From positions 434,001 to 498,000 of the forward strand of contig OZ245780.1 of assembly GCA_965227905.1 (NCBI GenBank): 64,000 bases of DNA, in the 5' to 3' direction. Below, one piece after another: positions 44,101-50,987 of the stretch. Position 1 is the stretch's first letter. Each line of letters opens with the position of its first letter. The notes below the pieces were generated by a model. It made no database searches. It was not told the DNA's origin and saw nothing but the letters and a program-made list of their open reading frames with translations. The translations under genes and the position numbers were made by a program. Source of the stretch: CBDDHT01 sp965227905. GTDB lineage: Bacteria > Pseudomonadota > Alphaproteobacteria > Rhizobiales > Methyloligellaceae.

Positions 44101-44235
44101 CTTGCGAGACTTGGTCGCCGCTTTCGAAGCCCAGTCGGCATTCGTTTTTGCGCGGCGCTGTTCGGGGGACAGCAGGTCGTTTTCCGATTCTTCAGTGGTT
44201 GCTTTTCCGGTCGGCTGTCTGTTGGGTTTTTCCAC
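41194..44235 (-). CDS. ppk1: polyphosphate kinase 1 with long Ala/Lys/Glu-rich N-terminal extension
   Basis: A 1013-residue protein with a typical PPK1 of about 700 residues at the C-terminal end: YLNRELTWLEFNKRVLHEA, VGGNLDEFFMKRIGGLKQQ, MALYRTTE-like MTLYRTTEGTG, YAHIGTGNYHVGTARLYGDFG (the phosphorylated His motif) and YIGSADLMMRNLESRAE. It makes polyphosphate from ATP. The first 311 residues are not part of the family: they are rich in Ala, Lys, Glu and Arg with heptad-like helices (EAKRAAKAASAAKQMAVRA, AEKSEAAAAAHAAAASKA), like AlgP or phasin tails. I chose GTG 44235 because GGGAGG lies 4 bases upstream; GTG 44262 adds nine residues. It heads the operon with the P-loop ATPase and the FHA-phosphatase. 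Fnr-like box E lies 84-97 bases upstream of the start. Confidence 0.93.
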   Translation of the reverse strand: MEKPNRQPTGKATTEESENDLLSPEQRRAKTNADWASKAATKSRKKASKAADQTASAAKSVAKTMEATEASVTEASREHSPTVLSSAVETANEEAKRAAKAASAAKQMAVRAAELASKSELAAAEARKTETVAIKARAKAKGAEIEVAQAERAHNPAARSITTAKRRLTKFSKIAELREAEAETSALKVAALARQANAEAMAAAERVKEAARAVKRTELAARRAEAAVQKGNTQAEQSVSVTKATVGEARTETKAAVDDTRASAKAAEKSEAAAAAHAAAASKAAAEHAAEQASQAAEMAARSEAETGKNLKAPELYLNRELTWLEFNKRVLHEAEDNRTPLLERVKFLAIVGGNLDEFFMKRIGGLKQQVGARIQELTVDGRSPQDQIHDSVAMVREIQTKARNVFIGLKEQLRQHDIAICDFADLLDGEQAGVRAYYLENIYPLVTPLAMDPSHPFPHISNLSLNLLVTLRTLGDGTPIMARVKVPTGNTVPRFIRIGSTNRFVLLEDVMANNLDVLFPDVEVMTCEVFRVTRNANTEREEETADDLLEMIESEVRDRRFAPIVRLEAMTGIESLHRGMLAAELGLDEDEDVFESDVMLGMRDLFEIAAVAIPHLHDPDHHAIDNVELEGEPNIFHAIRKKGPFLLQHPYESFKTSVVRFVREACRDPKVMAIKMTLYRTTEGTGIIDYLIEAARNGKQVAVAVELKARFDEAANINWATRLEEAGIHVTYGIVGLKTHSKLVLVIRRDFNGLRQYAHIGTGNYHVGTARLYGDFGILTSDEDIGSDLVDFFNFLTSGYQPLRRYKKILVSPRNMKDQILYKIDREISKNSPRSRGLIRLKTNALEDPDITEALYRASRVGVKIELIIRDTCRLRPGIEGLSDNITVISVIGRFLEHARVYYFRNGGDEEFYIGSADLMMRNLESRAEVIVTVEDEHLRELLRESLELQLNDRRNAWEMDSDGNYTQRQPKNEKTERGCQVAMIDAAEARQQEARMKKLLRPKAIARGTAR

Positions 44236-44318
44236 AACTCCTCCCTTTCCGGACGCAAACACGACCAGATACCGAAATCCTCACTCAGAGTATTCTAACC
44301 GGGATGCGCAAGTGGACC

Positions 44319-44332
44319 TTAATCTATGTCAA
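44319..44332. promoter_or_regulatory. Fnr/FixK-like box E upstream of ppk1
   Basis: TTAATCTATGTCAA, centred about 90 bases before the ppk1 start codon. It matches TTRAC-N4-GTCAA at 9 of 10 half-site positions allowing T at position 5. The surrounding 316-base intergenic region (44236-44551) has no other recognisable gene. Confidence 0.5.
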
Positions 44333-44551
44333 TTTCCTCGGAATACCGCGGCTGTCGCTTGTTTGGATATTGGCGGCGTTGCGGTTGGTCTTAGCCATGA
44401 GGCAGGAATAGTTGTGGAGAGAGGCAGGTAGCAGACAGTGATGGGATCAAATGTCGGGTTCCTCGATAATAGAAGAATTGAATGGCGGCACACGCCAAAC
44501 CGATGAATTCCACGAAGTCGCAATGCTGGAGCGTGCTTTGGTCAGCGATCG

Positions 44552-45412
44552 TTAGGCACCGAACTTTTTTTCCAGGTCCATGAATGTTGCGGTATCGACG
44601 ATCTCCTCGCGTTCGCGGAAGCTCGCCATCCTGTCCGTCAGTGCACCGCTATCGCCATCTCGTTTGATCGTCTCCAACACTTCGTTCATAGCGAAGATGG
44701 CCGCCCTCTGGAGGTCACTTGGAATGATGACGATCTGATAGCCCATATCTTGAAGATCAGAGGCGGACACCAGCGGGGTCTTGCCGCCATGAAACATGTT
44801 CATGAGTTTCGGGCCGGGTACTGCCTCGGCAATCTTTTCGATCTGATCCAGGCTTGTCGGAGCTTCCACAAACAGAACATCTGCACCGGCCTCGGCGTAT
44901 GCTGACGCTCTGTCGATTGCCGCGGAAAATCCCTCGACGGCAATAGCATCTGTGCGGGCGATAACCAGTGTGGCGCTATCTTTCAAAGCATCTTTGACGG
45001 CAAGGATTTTTTGAACGAACTCCGCCTCGGGAACCAGGCCTTTGTTTTCGTAGTGGCCACATTTCTTCGGAAAAATCTGATCCTCGATGTGAAAGGCGGC
45101 GACACCGGCCCGCTCATAGGCATGAACCGCATGTCGGGCATTCAACGCATTCCCGTACCCCGTATCCATATCGGCAATTACGGGCAGCGAAACCGCGTCA
45201 ACGATTTCGGAAACGCGCTCCGAGATTTCGCTCAATGTGACAAGGCCCATGTCGGGGATCGCCCGACTCCGCGCAATCGCCCCGCCACTTGCATAGACTG
45301 CATCGAACCCTGCGCGTTCTGTCAGCCGCGCAGACAAGCCATCATAGCATCCTGGAGCGACGACCATGCCGCCATCCTCTATGAGGCTCCTCAGATTCTT
45401 GCCTTGCTCCAT
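44552..45412 (-). CDS. isocitrate lyase/PEP mutase family enzyme
   Basis: A 286-residue TIM-barrel lyase. Visible motifs are PGCYDGLSARLTERAGFDAVYASGG, VIADMDTGYGNALNARHAV, FHIEDQIFPKKCGHYENK (with the KKCGH active-site Cys) and IARTDAIAVEGF. The family includes methylisocitrate lyase, 2,3-dimethylmalate lyase, oxaloacetate decarboxylase and PEP mutase; KKCGH and the DTGYGN loop point to a lyase rather than a mutase, but the substrate is not readable. The ATG at 45412 has an excellent AGGAGG eight bases upstream. It stands alone between ppk1 and a periplasmic ClpP-fold gene. Confidence 0.82.
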   Translation of the reverse strand: MEQGKNLRSLIEDGGMVVAPGCYDGLSARLTERAGFDAVYASGGAIARSRAIPDMGLVTLSEISERVSEIVDAVSLPVIADMDTGYGNALNARHAVHAYERAGVAAFHIEDQIFPKKCGHYENKGLVPEAEFVQKILAVKDALKDSATLVIARTDAIAVEGFSAAIDRASAYAEAGADVLFVEAPTSLDQIEKIAEAVPGPKLMNMFHGGKTPLVSASDLQDMGYQIVIIPSDLQRAAIFAMNEVLETIKRDGDSGALTDRMASFREREEIVDTATFMDLEKKFGA

Positions 45413-45512
45413 CGTTAAGCCTCCTGTCACGTCTCGGCGTAGCGACTTAGCTCCTATTCGCTGCGATGATCAAGCAGGCTGGAAGGCTTCGTGCGAACGA
45501 TGGGAAGAGGCT

Positions 45513-46160
45513 CTAGATCAATTTCTGAATGACGCCGGCGCCGTCATTAAACAATCGTCGGCCCGAAAGCCAATAATCTCGCGCTCTCATCTTGCCGGGC
45601 AATTCGGCCAGCCAACGTTCCGAGAGACCGGCCGGTCTCAGGAAATCGTTGATGAACCTGTTCGTCGCGGCTGCGATCTCGGTTCGGCTGGAATAGGCCT
45701 TGCTACCGTCCACGACGTCGACACGGCTGACCTCGTGAAACATCCAGCGGCTTTCGGGAGAGGCATAACGGGTCTGACCTTGAAGATAGATCGGTACGCA
45801 CATGGACAGGCACACAGAGCCGCGCTCGACGATTGTATCGAGCTGATGCGTTTGCTTTATTCTGTTGAGCAGAGCGATCACTTCGCCGCCATAGGTCAGC
45901 AGACCGCCGTCCGATGAAATCGATAAGACAATGCGCCGCTTTTCGTGACGCCATGCATTGAAGGCATCGGCGATCAGCGTCTGCATGGGAGGCCCGATGT
46001 CTCCTTCCCAACGAAATACAACGATATCCGGGTTTCTGTTATCGGGGATGACGGTGAGCTTGCCGCCCGCGTCATAGATCTGGCCCCGGAACATGAAGGC
46101 CAGAACGGCAATCGCAACGAGGAAACCTATCCAGACGAATGTGTTTCGGCTTCGCTCCAC
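45513..46160 (-). CDS. periplasmic ClpP/crotonase-fold protein (COG3904-like)
   Basis: A 215-residue protein with an N-terminal membrane anchor (FVWIGFLVAIAVLAFMF) and an outer-membrane-facing ClpP-like domain. The oxyanion/nucleophile pattern is ISSDGGLLTYGGEV, then RGSVCLSMCVPIYLQGQTRYASPESRWMFHEV, with Ser119 between two Cys and His142 in the position expected for the catalytic His. Similar predicted periplasmic proteins are assigned to COG3904. The activity is unproven: it may be a protease or an inactive relative. The C-terminus is helical and basic. It is oriented like the PEP-mutase family gene that follows 100 bases later. Confidence 0.7.
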   Translation of the reverse strand: MERSRNTFVWIGFLVAIAVLAFMFRGQIYDAGGKLTVIPDNRNPDIVVFRWEGDIGPPMQTLIADAFNAWRHEKRRIVLSISSDGGLLTYGGEVIALLNRIKQTHQLDTIVERGSVCLSMCVPIYLQGQTRYASPESRWMFHEVSRVDVVDGSKAYSSRTEIAAATNRFINDFLRPAGLSERWLAELPGKMRARDYWLSGRRLFNDGAGVIQKLI

Positions 46161-46266
46161 AGCGCATTGTTCTCCTATATGGCGGAAATCGCCAGTGTTG
46201 ACTGTTGTTCTGACTAGATATGGGGAGGCGGATGCTAGGAGCCAATAACGATGTTCATGCGGCCTT

Positions 46267-46298
46267 CGGTGCCAGGAATGCTCTGGTTCCTGGCACCG
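46267..46298 (-). terminator. hairpin downstream of the RTX gene
   Basis: A perfect 12-base stem (CGGTGCCAGGAA/TTCCTGGCACCG) with an 8-base loop starts 12 bases beyond the RTX gene stop. No T-run follows on either side, so it may act as a terminator or an mRNA 3' end-stabilising stem. Confidence 0.6.
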
Positions 46299-46310
46299 TG
46301 GATATTCTGC

Positions 46311-47252
46311 TCACAATATGAAATCGCTTTGGGATAGGTCCGATGCGCTGACCCCTTCGAGCTGAACGAAGTCACTGCCGAACATGATCAGCGTGCCAGT
46401 GTTGCTCGATCCAATCGTGAGATCGGACATCGATGTAATCCCGGCGATTGCCGACAGGTCGATGAGATCTTCTCCGACTGCGAAGTCGTGGATCGTGTCG
46501 AATCCGGAGCCGGCCTCGAACACGAAGCGGTCAGCACCACCGCCTGCAGACCCAGTCGTGTGTTCGCCATAAAGCTGATCGTTACCGGTGCCGCCAATGA
46601 TCACATCGTCACCGTCTCCGCCAACGACCCAATCATCGCCATTGCCTCCCATCACCGTGTCATTATCGTCGCCACCGAAAACCCAGTCGTTGCCGTCATC
46701 GCCGAAGACTTGATCGTTTCCATCGTCGCCATGGACGTGATCGTTTCCGTCGCCACCATAAACCTTGTCATTGTCGTCACCGCCAAAAAGCGTATCGCCG
46801 CCATCGTGGCCATAGATGCGGTCGTTGCCTGCATCGCCATAGAGCGTGTCTACGCCGGAGGGTGTCGTCAATGAGCCGAGCAGCCAGTGGCCACCGGTGA
46901 TGAGATCGTCACCAATGCCGCCGTATATCGTGTCGTTCCCGCCTTCTCCGTAGAGGCCGTCATTTCCTTCACCGCCATATATCTTGTCGTTACCATCGCC
47001 ACCGAAAACCGTGTCGTGGTCCTTTCCGCCCAAGATCGTGTCCTTGCCATCGCCGCCAAAGATGGTGTCGTTCCCGGCTTTGCCGGCAAGATAGTCGTCG
47101 CCGCCCAACCCTTCGATCCGGTCGTTGCTTTCGGTTCCCGTGAGATAGTTGATGCCCTCCGTGCCTACGATCGTCTCCCCAAAAAGATTGATCGTGTAGG
47201 TGTCCAGCAGTGCTTCGCCGAGATCCAAACCGGCATACTTGTACTTGATCAT
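46311..47252 (-). CDS. RTX-type calcium-binding secreted protein
   Basis: A 313-residue protein with about 17 nonapeptide repeats of the form GGxGxDxxx in two blocks (about residues 40-110 and 130-235; examples GGDGNDKIYGGEGND, GDDGNDWVFGG), which bind calcium once outside the cell. The C-terminal 70 residues (FVFEAGSGFDTIHDFAVGEDLIDLSAI and on to QLEGVSASDLSQSDFIL) are the haemolysin/serralysin-type secretion end, so export by a type I system is expected; no such transporter genes lie nearby. There is no catalytic domain. The start at 47252 is chosen because GGGGATCAGAA precedes the ATG; a longer frame to 47348 adds 32 unlikely residues. Confidence 0.85.
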   Translation of the reverse strand: MIKYKYAGLDLGEALLDTYTINLFGETIVGTEGINYLTGTESNDRIEGLGGDDYLAGKAGNDTIFGGDGKDTILGGKDHDTVFGGDGNDKIYGGEGNDGLYGEGGNDTIYGGIGDDLITGGHWLLGSLTTPSGVDTLYGDAGNDRIYGHDGGDTLFGGDDNDKVYGGDGNDHVHGDDGNDQVFGDDGNDWVFGGDDNDTVMGGNGDDWVVGGDGDDVIIGGTGNDQLYGEHTTGSAGGGADRFVFEAGSGFDTIHDFAVGEDLIDLSAIAGITSMSDLTIGSSNTGTLIMFGSDFVQLEGVSASDLSQSDFIL

Positions 47253-47441
47253 TTCTGATCCCCATTGCTCGCTTGCCCGGCCCCCGGGTTTGCATGCGCT
47301 GGCGAATGGCCCGCGCGCCAATGCGGGCCCAACTGTGACATTTGCCACTTCAATCGAGTTTGAATGGGTTGTTCAGTGTGCGTTCATTCTGGGAACCCCC
47401 GGCGCCGTATGACTGTCGGCCATCAATGCCGACGAAGTCTG

Positions 47442-48341
47442 TCAGATACCTGCGACCGCATCCTCGATAGCCTCGGCGAACAGGCGGGTTCTCAGCGGGC
47501 GAAAGCGGGTTGGTGGGAAGGCGAGATGTATTGGAAGCTTACTAGGTTCGAAACGGGGAGCAATGCGAACCAATCTGCCTGCCTTTACGTCATCGGCGAT
47601 AAGCCAGCTTGGTAGAAGTCCGACCCCACCGCCCGCCTTGATCGCGGCATAGGCGGCCGATAGGTCCTGTGTTTGGACACGGATCGTGCCAATCAGTTCG
47701 ACTTTGCGGCCGGTCTCGCTGAGGAGAACGACCTGCTGCTGATAGAAGGGTGCGAGAGACACCAACGGGACGTCGCCAACGGGAAGGCCGGAGCGGTTGA
47801 GCGACAATGCGCTTACGATATCTGGCGCAGCAACCAGCCAGCGCCGAGCGGTTCCGATTTTTCTGATCCGAAGATCGGCTCCCTCAACAGGCCCAACACG
47901 CAACATCATATCGGCTCCGATCGCGACAAGGTCGATCGGACCGTCTGTCAACACAAGATCGACTTCTACCTTCGGGTTTGTCTTTGTAAAAAGCGCCGCG
48001 GCGGGTGCGACCGCCACAGGGCCCAACCCCACAGGCGCCACGATCCTCACGAGACCTTCTGGCGCACGGTCCTCCTGCAGGAGAGACGCGCATAAGGCTT
48101 CCCAATCGTCTAGGAGTGTCTGGCTTCCGGCCAGCAGACGCACACCTTCATCGGTCAGGGACATGTCGTGCGTGGACCGGTGAATCAGGCTGGCCCCAAT
48201 CCGGTCTTCCAGAGCAGCCAGTTGCCGGCTCGCGCTCGCCTGGCTGGTTCCCAGTGTGCGTGCCGCAGCGGAAAGCGACCCGGCCTCCGTGATTCTGACG
48301 AACGTCCGCAAAAGTTGGATAGTGTCGGCAGCATTACCCAT
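47442..48341 (-). CDS. LysR family transcriptional regulator
   Basis: A 299-residue LTTR. The N-terminal HTH is LLRTFVRITEAGSLSAAARTLGTSQASASRQLAALEDRIGASLIHRS, with the effector-binding domain in the rest (VGLGPVAVAPAAALFTKTNPKVEVDLVLT). I chose ATG 48341 (MGNAADTIQ); upstream starts at 48374 add eleven residues. The divergent VOC-domain gene starts 118 bases away on the other strand and is a likely target. No LysR box was identified with confidence in the gap. Confidence 0.9.
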   Translation of the reverse strand: MGNAADTIQLLRTFVRITEAGSLSAAARTLGTSQASASRQLAALEDRIGASLIHRSTHDMSLTDEGVRLLAGSQTLLDDWEALCASLLQEDRAPEGLVRIVAPVGLGPVAVAPAAALFTKTNPKVEVDLVLTDGPIDLVAIGADMMLRVGPVEGADLRIRKIGTARRWLVAAPDIVSALSLNRSGLPVGDVPLVSLAPFYQQQVVLLSETGRKVELIGTIRVQTQDLSAAYAAIKAGGGVGLLPSWLIADDVKAGRLVRIAPRFEPSKLPIHLAFPPTRFRPLRTRLFAEAIEDAVAGI

Positions 48342-48459
48342 ACGGTCAACGTATAGCGATACTACACGCAACACGTCTACAGGAATTCCGTCGATGCGCG
48401 CATCTTCCGGTCATCAAGCCCGAGACGAGGGCAGGCACAAACGCAATGGAGACTTGACG

Positions 48460-49005
48460 ATGACCGGATTACGCAATGCACTCTTCGCAATCGCCTTGAC
48501 GACGGCAGGCGCCTTCTCTTCACCGATCGCTTCCGCCGATGACCTCGGTCCGATCGCAAAACCAACGGTTCTGGAGAGCATGACCGTCGACCATATGGAG
48601 ATCGGTGTCGACGACTTCGACACGATGGTGCGGTGGTATCAGGATGTCCTTGGCTTCGAGATCGAAGCGATCTGGGATGTGTCGTCCATCGGGGCAACCT
48701 TGTCCTATCTTAAGAAGAACGGATTCCGGATTGAGTTCGTCAAGGGCGGATCGGGCAAACTTGCTGCCCCTCCCAAGGATTTCGCCGATCATTTTAATCG
48801 CAAGGGCTTTCAGCATCTGTGCTTCACAGTCTCATCGGTCGACGGCGCAATCGCTGAAGCAGAGGCAAAAGGCGCCCGCGTCCTCTCTCGCGGGAAAACC
48901 TACGACCTGGAGGGTACGCCTTACGGTCGACGTGTTGGATTTATCGTCGATCCCGAGGGGAACGTTATCGAGTTCGGCGAACCGCTGTTTCTCAAAGCAA
49001 ACTAG
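48460..49005 (+). CDS. periplasmic VOC (glyoxalase/dioxygenase) superfamily protein
   Basis: A 181-residue protein with a Sec signal peptide (LRNALFAIALTTAGAFSSPIASA, cleavage about residue 25) and a single VOC fold: VDHMEIGVDDFDTMVRWYQDVLGFEI, a metal-binding-type HLCFTVSSVDGAIAEAEAKGARV, and DPEGNVIEFGEPLF with the terminal Glu. The three metal residues (His, His, Glu) are in place, so it probably binds a divalent metal. An exported VOC protein is uncommon; most are cytoplasmic. Its reaction is unknown. A GGAGA ribosome site precedes the ATG at 48460. It is divergent from a LysR gene. Confidence 0.82.
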   Translation: MTGLRNALFAIALTTAGAFSSPIASADDLGPIAKPTVLESMTVDHMEIGVDDFDTMVRWYQDVLGFEIEAIWDVSSIGATLSYLKKNGFRIEFVKGGSGKLAAPPKDFADHFNRKGFQHLCFTVSSVDGAIAEAEAKGARVLSRGKTYDLEGTPYGRRVGFIVDPEGNVIEFGEPLFLKAN

Positions 49006-49012
49006 GCAAAGC

Positions 49013-49047
49013 CTGCGCTCGATCCGGTTCAATCCGGTCGAGCGCAG
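49013..49047. terminator. hairpin between convergent VOC and purH genes
   Basis: A perfect 10-base stem (CTGCGCTCGA/TCGAGCGCAG) with a 15-base loop that itself repeats TCCGG. It lies in the 49-base gap between two convergent genes, so it can end both transcripts. There is no T-run. Confidence 0.6.
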
Positions 49048-49054
49048 TCGCGCC

Positions 49055-50650
49055 TCAGTGTCGGAAGTGGCGCATCCCCGTAAACACCATTGCTAGTCCC
49101 GCCTCATCGGCAGCAGCGATCACCTCGTCGTCACGCATGGAGCCGCCCGGTTGGATGACCGCCGTTGCGCCGGCCTCTGCCGCCGTAAGCAGGCCATCGG
49201 CAAAGGGGAAAAAGGCGTCCGACGCAACCGCCGATCCAACGGTTAGGGGTTCTGCATCGCCCGCTTCCTTGGCCGCTTCGGCTGCTTTCCATGCAGCGAT
49301 ACGGGCCGAATCCACACGGCTCATCTGACCGGCGCCGACACCGACGGTCGCACCGTCCTTCACATAGACAATGGCGTTGGATTTCACATGTTTGGCGACC
49401 TTGAAGGCTAGCTTGAGATCGGCCAGTTCCTGATCCGTCGGCTGACGTTTCGTGACAACTTTGAGATCGAGGGCCTCGACGGTGCCATTGTCCCGCGCCT
49501 GCAGCAGAAAGCCACCGGATAGCATCTTGGTGATGACACCGGGCGTGCTTGGATCGGGCAGCGTGCCGGCGAGGAGAACACGTAGATTGTCTTTGGCGGC
49601 CATAACGGCAAGCGCTTCGTCGGTGGCGTCAGGAGCGATGATAACTTCGGTGAAGACTTCGATGATCGCGCGTGCCGTGTCCGCATCGAGTGTCCGATTG
49701 AGGGCAACGATACCCCCGAATGCGCTGACCGGATCGCATCTGAGCGCTTTCGCATGGGCCTCGGCGAGCGAGGCTCCGGTAGCAACGCCGCAAGGATTGG
49801 CATGTTTAATGATCGCGACAGCGGCCGCGGCATCTGCATCGAATTCCGCGACGAGTTCATAAGCCGCGTCCGTGTCATTCAGATTGTTGTAACTCAAGGC
49901 CTTGCCTTGAACCTGTCGCGCTGTTGCCACGCCTGCGCGGTCATCGGCCGTGCGGTAGAAAGCTGCCCATTGATGCGGGTTCTCACCATAACGAAGTGTC
50001 TCGGTGAGGGTGCCGGATGTGGTCACCGTCTGAGGCGCCTCCTGGCCCAGTGTCTTAGCGAACCAGCCCGAGATGGCGGCATCGTAGGCCGCAGTTCGCG
50101 CATAGGCCTTGGCAGCCAGTGTGCGTCGAAGGTCTGAACTCGTGGCCCCTCCCGAACGCAACTCGTCAAGGACTGCACCATAGTCGCCTGCGTCCACAAC
50201 AACGGTCACCGCTGCATGGTTCTTGGCCGCTGCACGGATCATTGCAGGCCCGCCAATATCGATATTCTCGACGCAGGTCTCAAAGTCCGCGCCCGATGCG
50301 ACGGTTTCGACAAAAGGGTAGAGGTTGACCACAAGCAGGTCGATATCGGCGATACCGTGATCTTCCTGAGATCTTGCATGATCCGGATTGCCGCGCACTG
50401 CCAGCAGGCCGCCATGCACCTTCGGGTGCAGCGTCTTCAGGCGCCCATCCATCATTTCCGGAAAGCCGGTGATGTCCGAGACATCTGAAACGTCGATACC
50501 CGCCTCTGCGAGCAATTTTGCGGTTCCGCCTGTGGAGATGATGCGAACGCCCAGCCCGCTCAGTTCCTTGGCGAATTCCGCGATGCCAGATTTGTCCGAG
50601 ACGGATATCAGCGCCGTCTTGACCTTTTGTGCGCCGTCCATGGCTGCCAT
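49055..50650 (-). CDS. purH: bifunctional AICAR formyltransferase/IMP cyclohydrolase
   Basis: A 531-residue enzyme for the last two steps of IMP synthesis. Residues 1-200 form the IMP cyclohydrolase (MGS-like) half with ALISVSDKSGIAEFAKELSGLGVRIISTGGTAKLLAEAGI split over residues 10-55 and ITGFPEMMDGRLKTLHPKVHGGLL. The second half is the AICARFT domain: LRYGENPHQWAAFY, GKALSYNNLNDTDAAYELV, IIKHANPCGVATG and DAFFPFADGLL. The 10-formyl-THF it needs is the product of fhs at 5046. I chose ATG 50650; the frame extends to 50701 and the second ATG is at 50641. The start codons within six residues of one another leave the exact end open. Confidence 0.96.
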   Translation of the reverse strand: MAAMDGAQKVKTALISVSDKSGIAEFAKELSGLGVRIISTGGTAKLLAEAGIDVSDVSDITGFPEMMDGRLKTLHPKVHGGLLAVRGNPDHARSQEDHGIADIDLLVVNLYPFVETVASGADFETCVENIDIGGPAMIRAAAKNHAAVTVVVDAGDYGAVLDELRSGGATSSDLRRTLAAKAYARTAAYDAAISGWFAKTLGQEAPQTVTTSGTLTETLRYGENPHQWAAFYRTADDRAGVATARQVQGKALSYNNLNDTDAAYELVAEFDADAAAAVAIIKHANPCGVATGASLAEAHAKALRCDPVSAFGGIVALNRTLDADTARAIIEVFTEVIIAPDATDEALAVMAAKDNLRVLLAGTLPDPSTPGVITKMLSGGFLLQARDNGTVEALDLKVVTKRQPTDQELADLKLAFKVAKHVKSNAIVYVKDGATVGVGAGQMSRVDSARIAAWKAAEAAKEAGDAEPLTVGSAVASDAFFPFADGLLTAAEAGATAVIQPGGSMRDDEVIAAADEAGLAMVFTGMRHFRH

Positions 50651-50987
50651 GACCTGCAACCTTCTGTGCTGAGATGGGTGATGTTCGCTCCCGACTAACA
50701 CGGTTGGCTTCGCGAAAAAACTAGTGCAAACGTCTTGTCAACGGGCGCTTTCGATCGCTTTTCCGGGTTTGCGTCGATGTTGTGAACCAAGTGGGCGTGC
50801 GGCGCTTTGTTCGTTTCTGTCCGCGGTAGGATCTGTTACACCCCGCCGTCAGGTCAGGGTGGTCCTTAGCTGAGTGAATTCAACGCCCGATAACCGGTAA
50901 CCGTATCGGCCGGGAGGCCGCCGATACCGGCTCGAACCTGCTATAGATCGGACTGCGGTTTCAGGCCGCGCGGTTAGGCTCACGCAT
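50651..50987. other. divergent intergenic region between purH and a mechanosensitive-channel gene
   Basis: A 337-base region with no supported gene. No riboswitch, operator or strong promoter was recognised. TATAGAT at 50942-50948 could be a -10 element for the plus-strand gene, but its -35 is not clear. Confidence 0.4.

Noticed and set aside
43372..44298. Long plus-strand reading frame (Cys/Phe/Arg-rich) opposite ppk1
   Set aside because: It is the shadow of the Ala/Lys-rich extension of ppk1. Composition is odd, there are no motifs and no ribosome site.
46488..46874. Val/Ile-rich plus-strand reading frame opposite the RTX gene
   Set aside because: It is the antisense of the GGxGxD repeats, which forces a Val/Ile/Ala pattern. 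No start signal.
46560..47100. Short repeated DNA units in the RTX region
   Set aside because: They are the coding repeats of calcium-binding nonapeptides and need no separate explanation.
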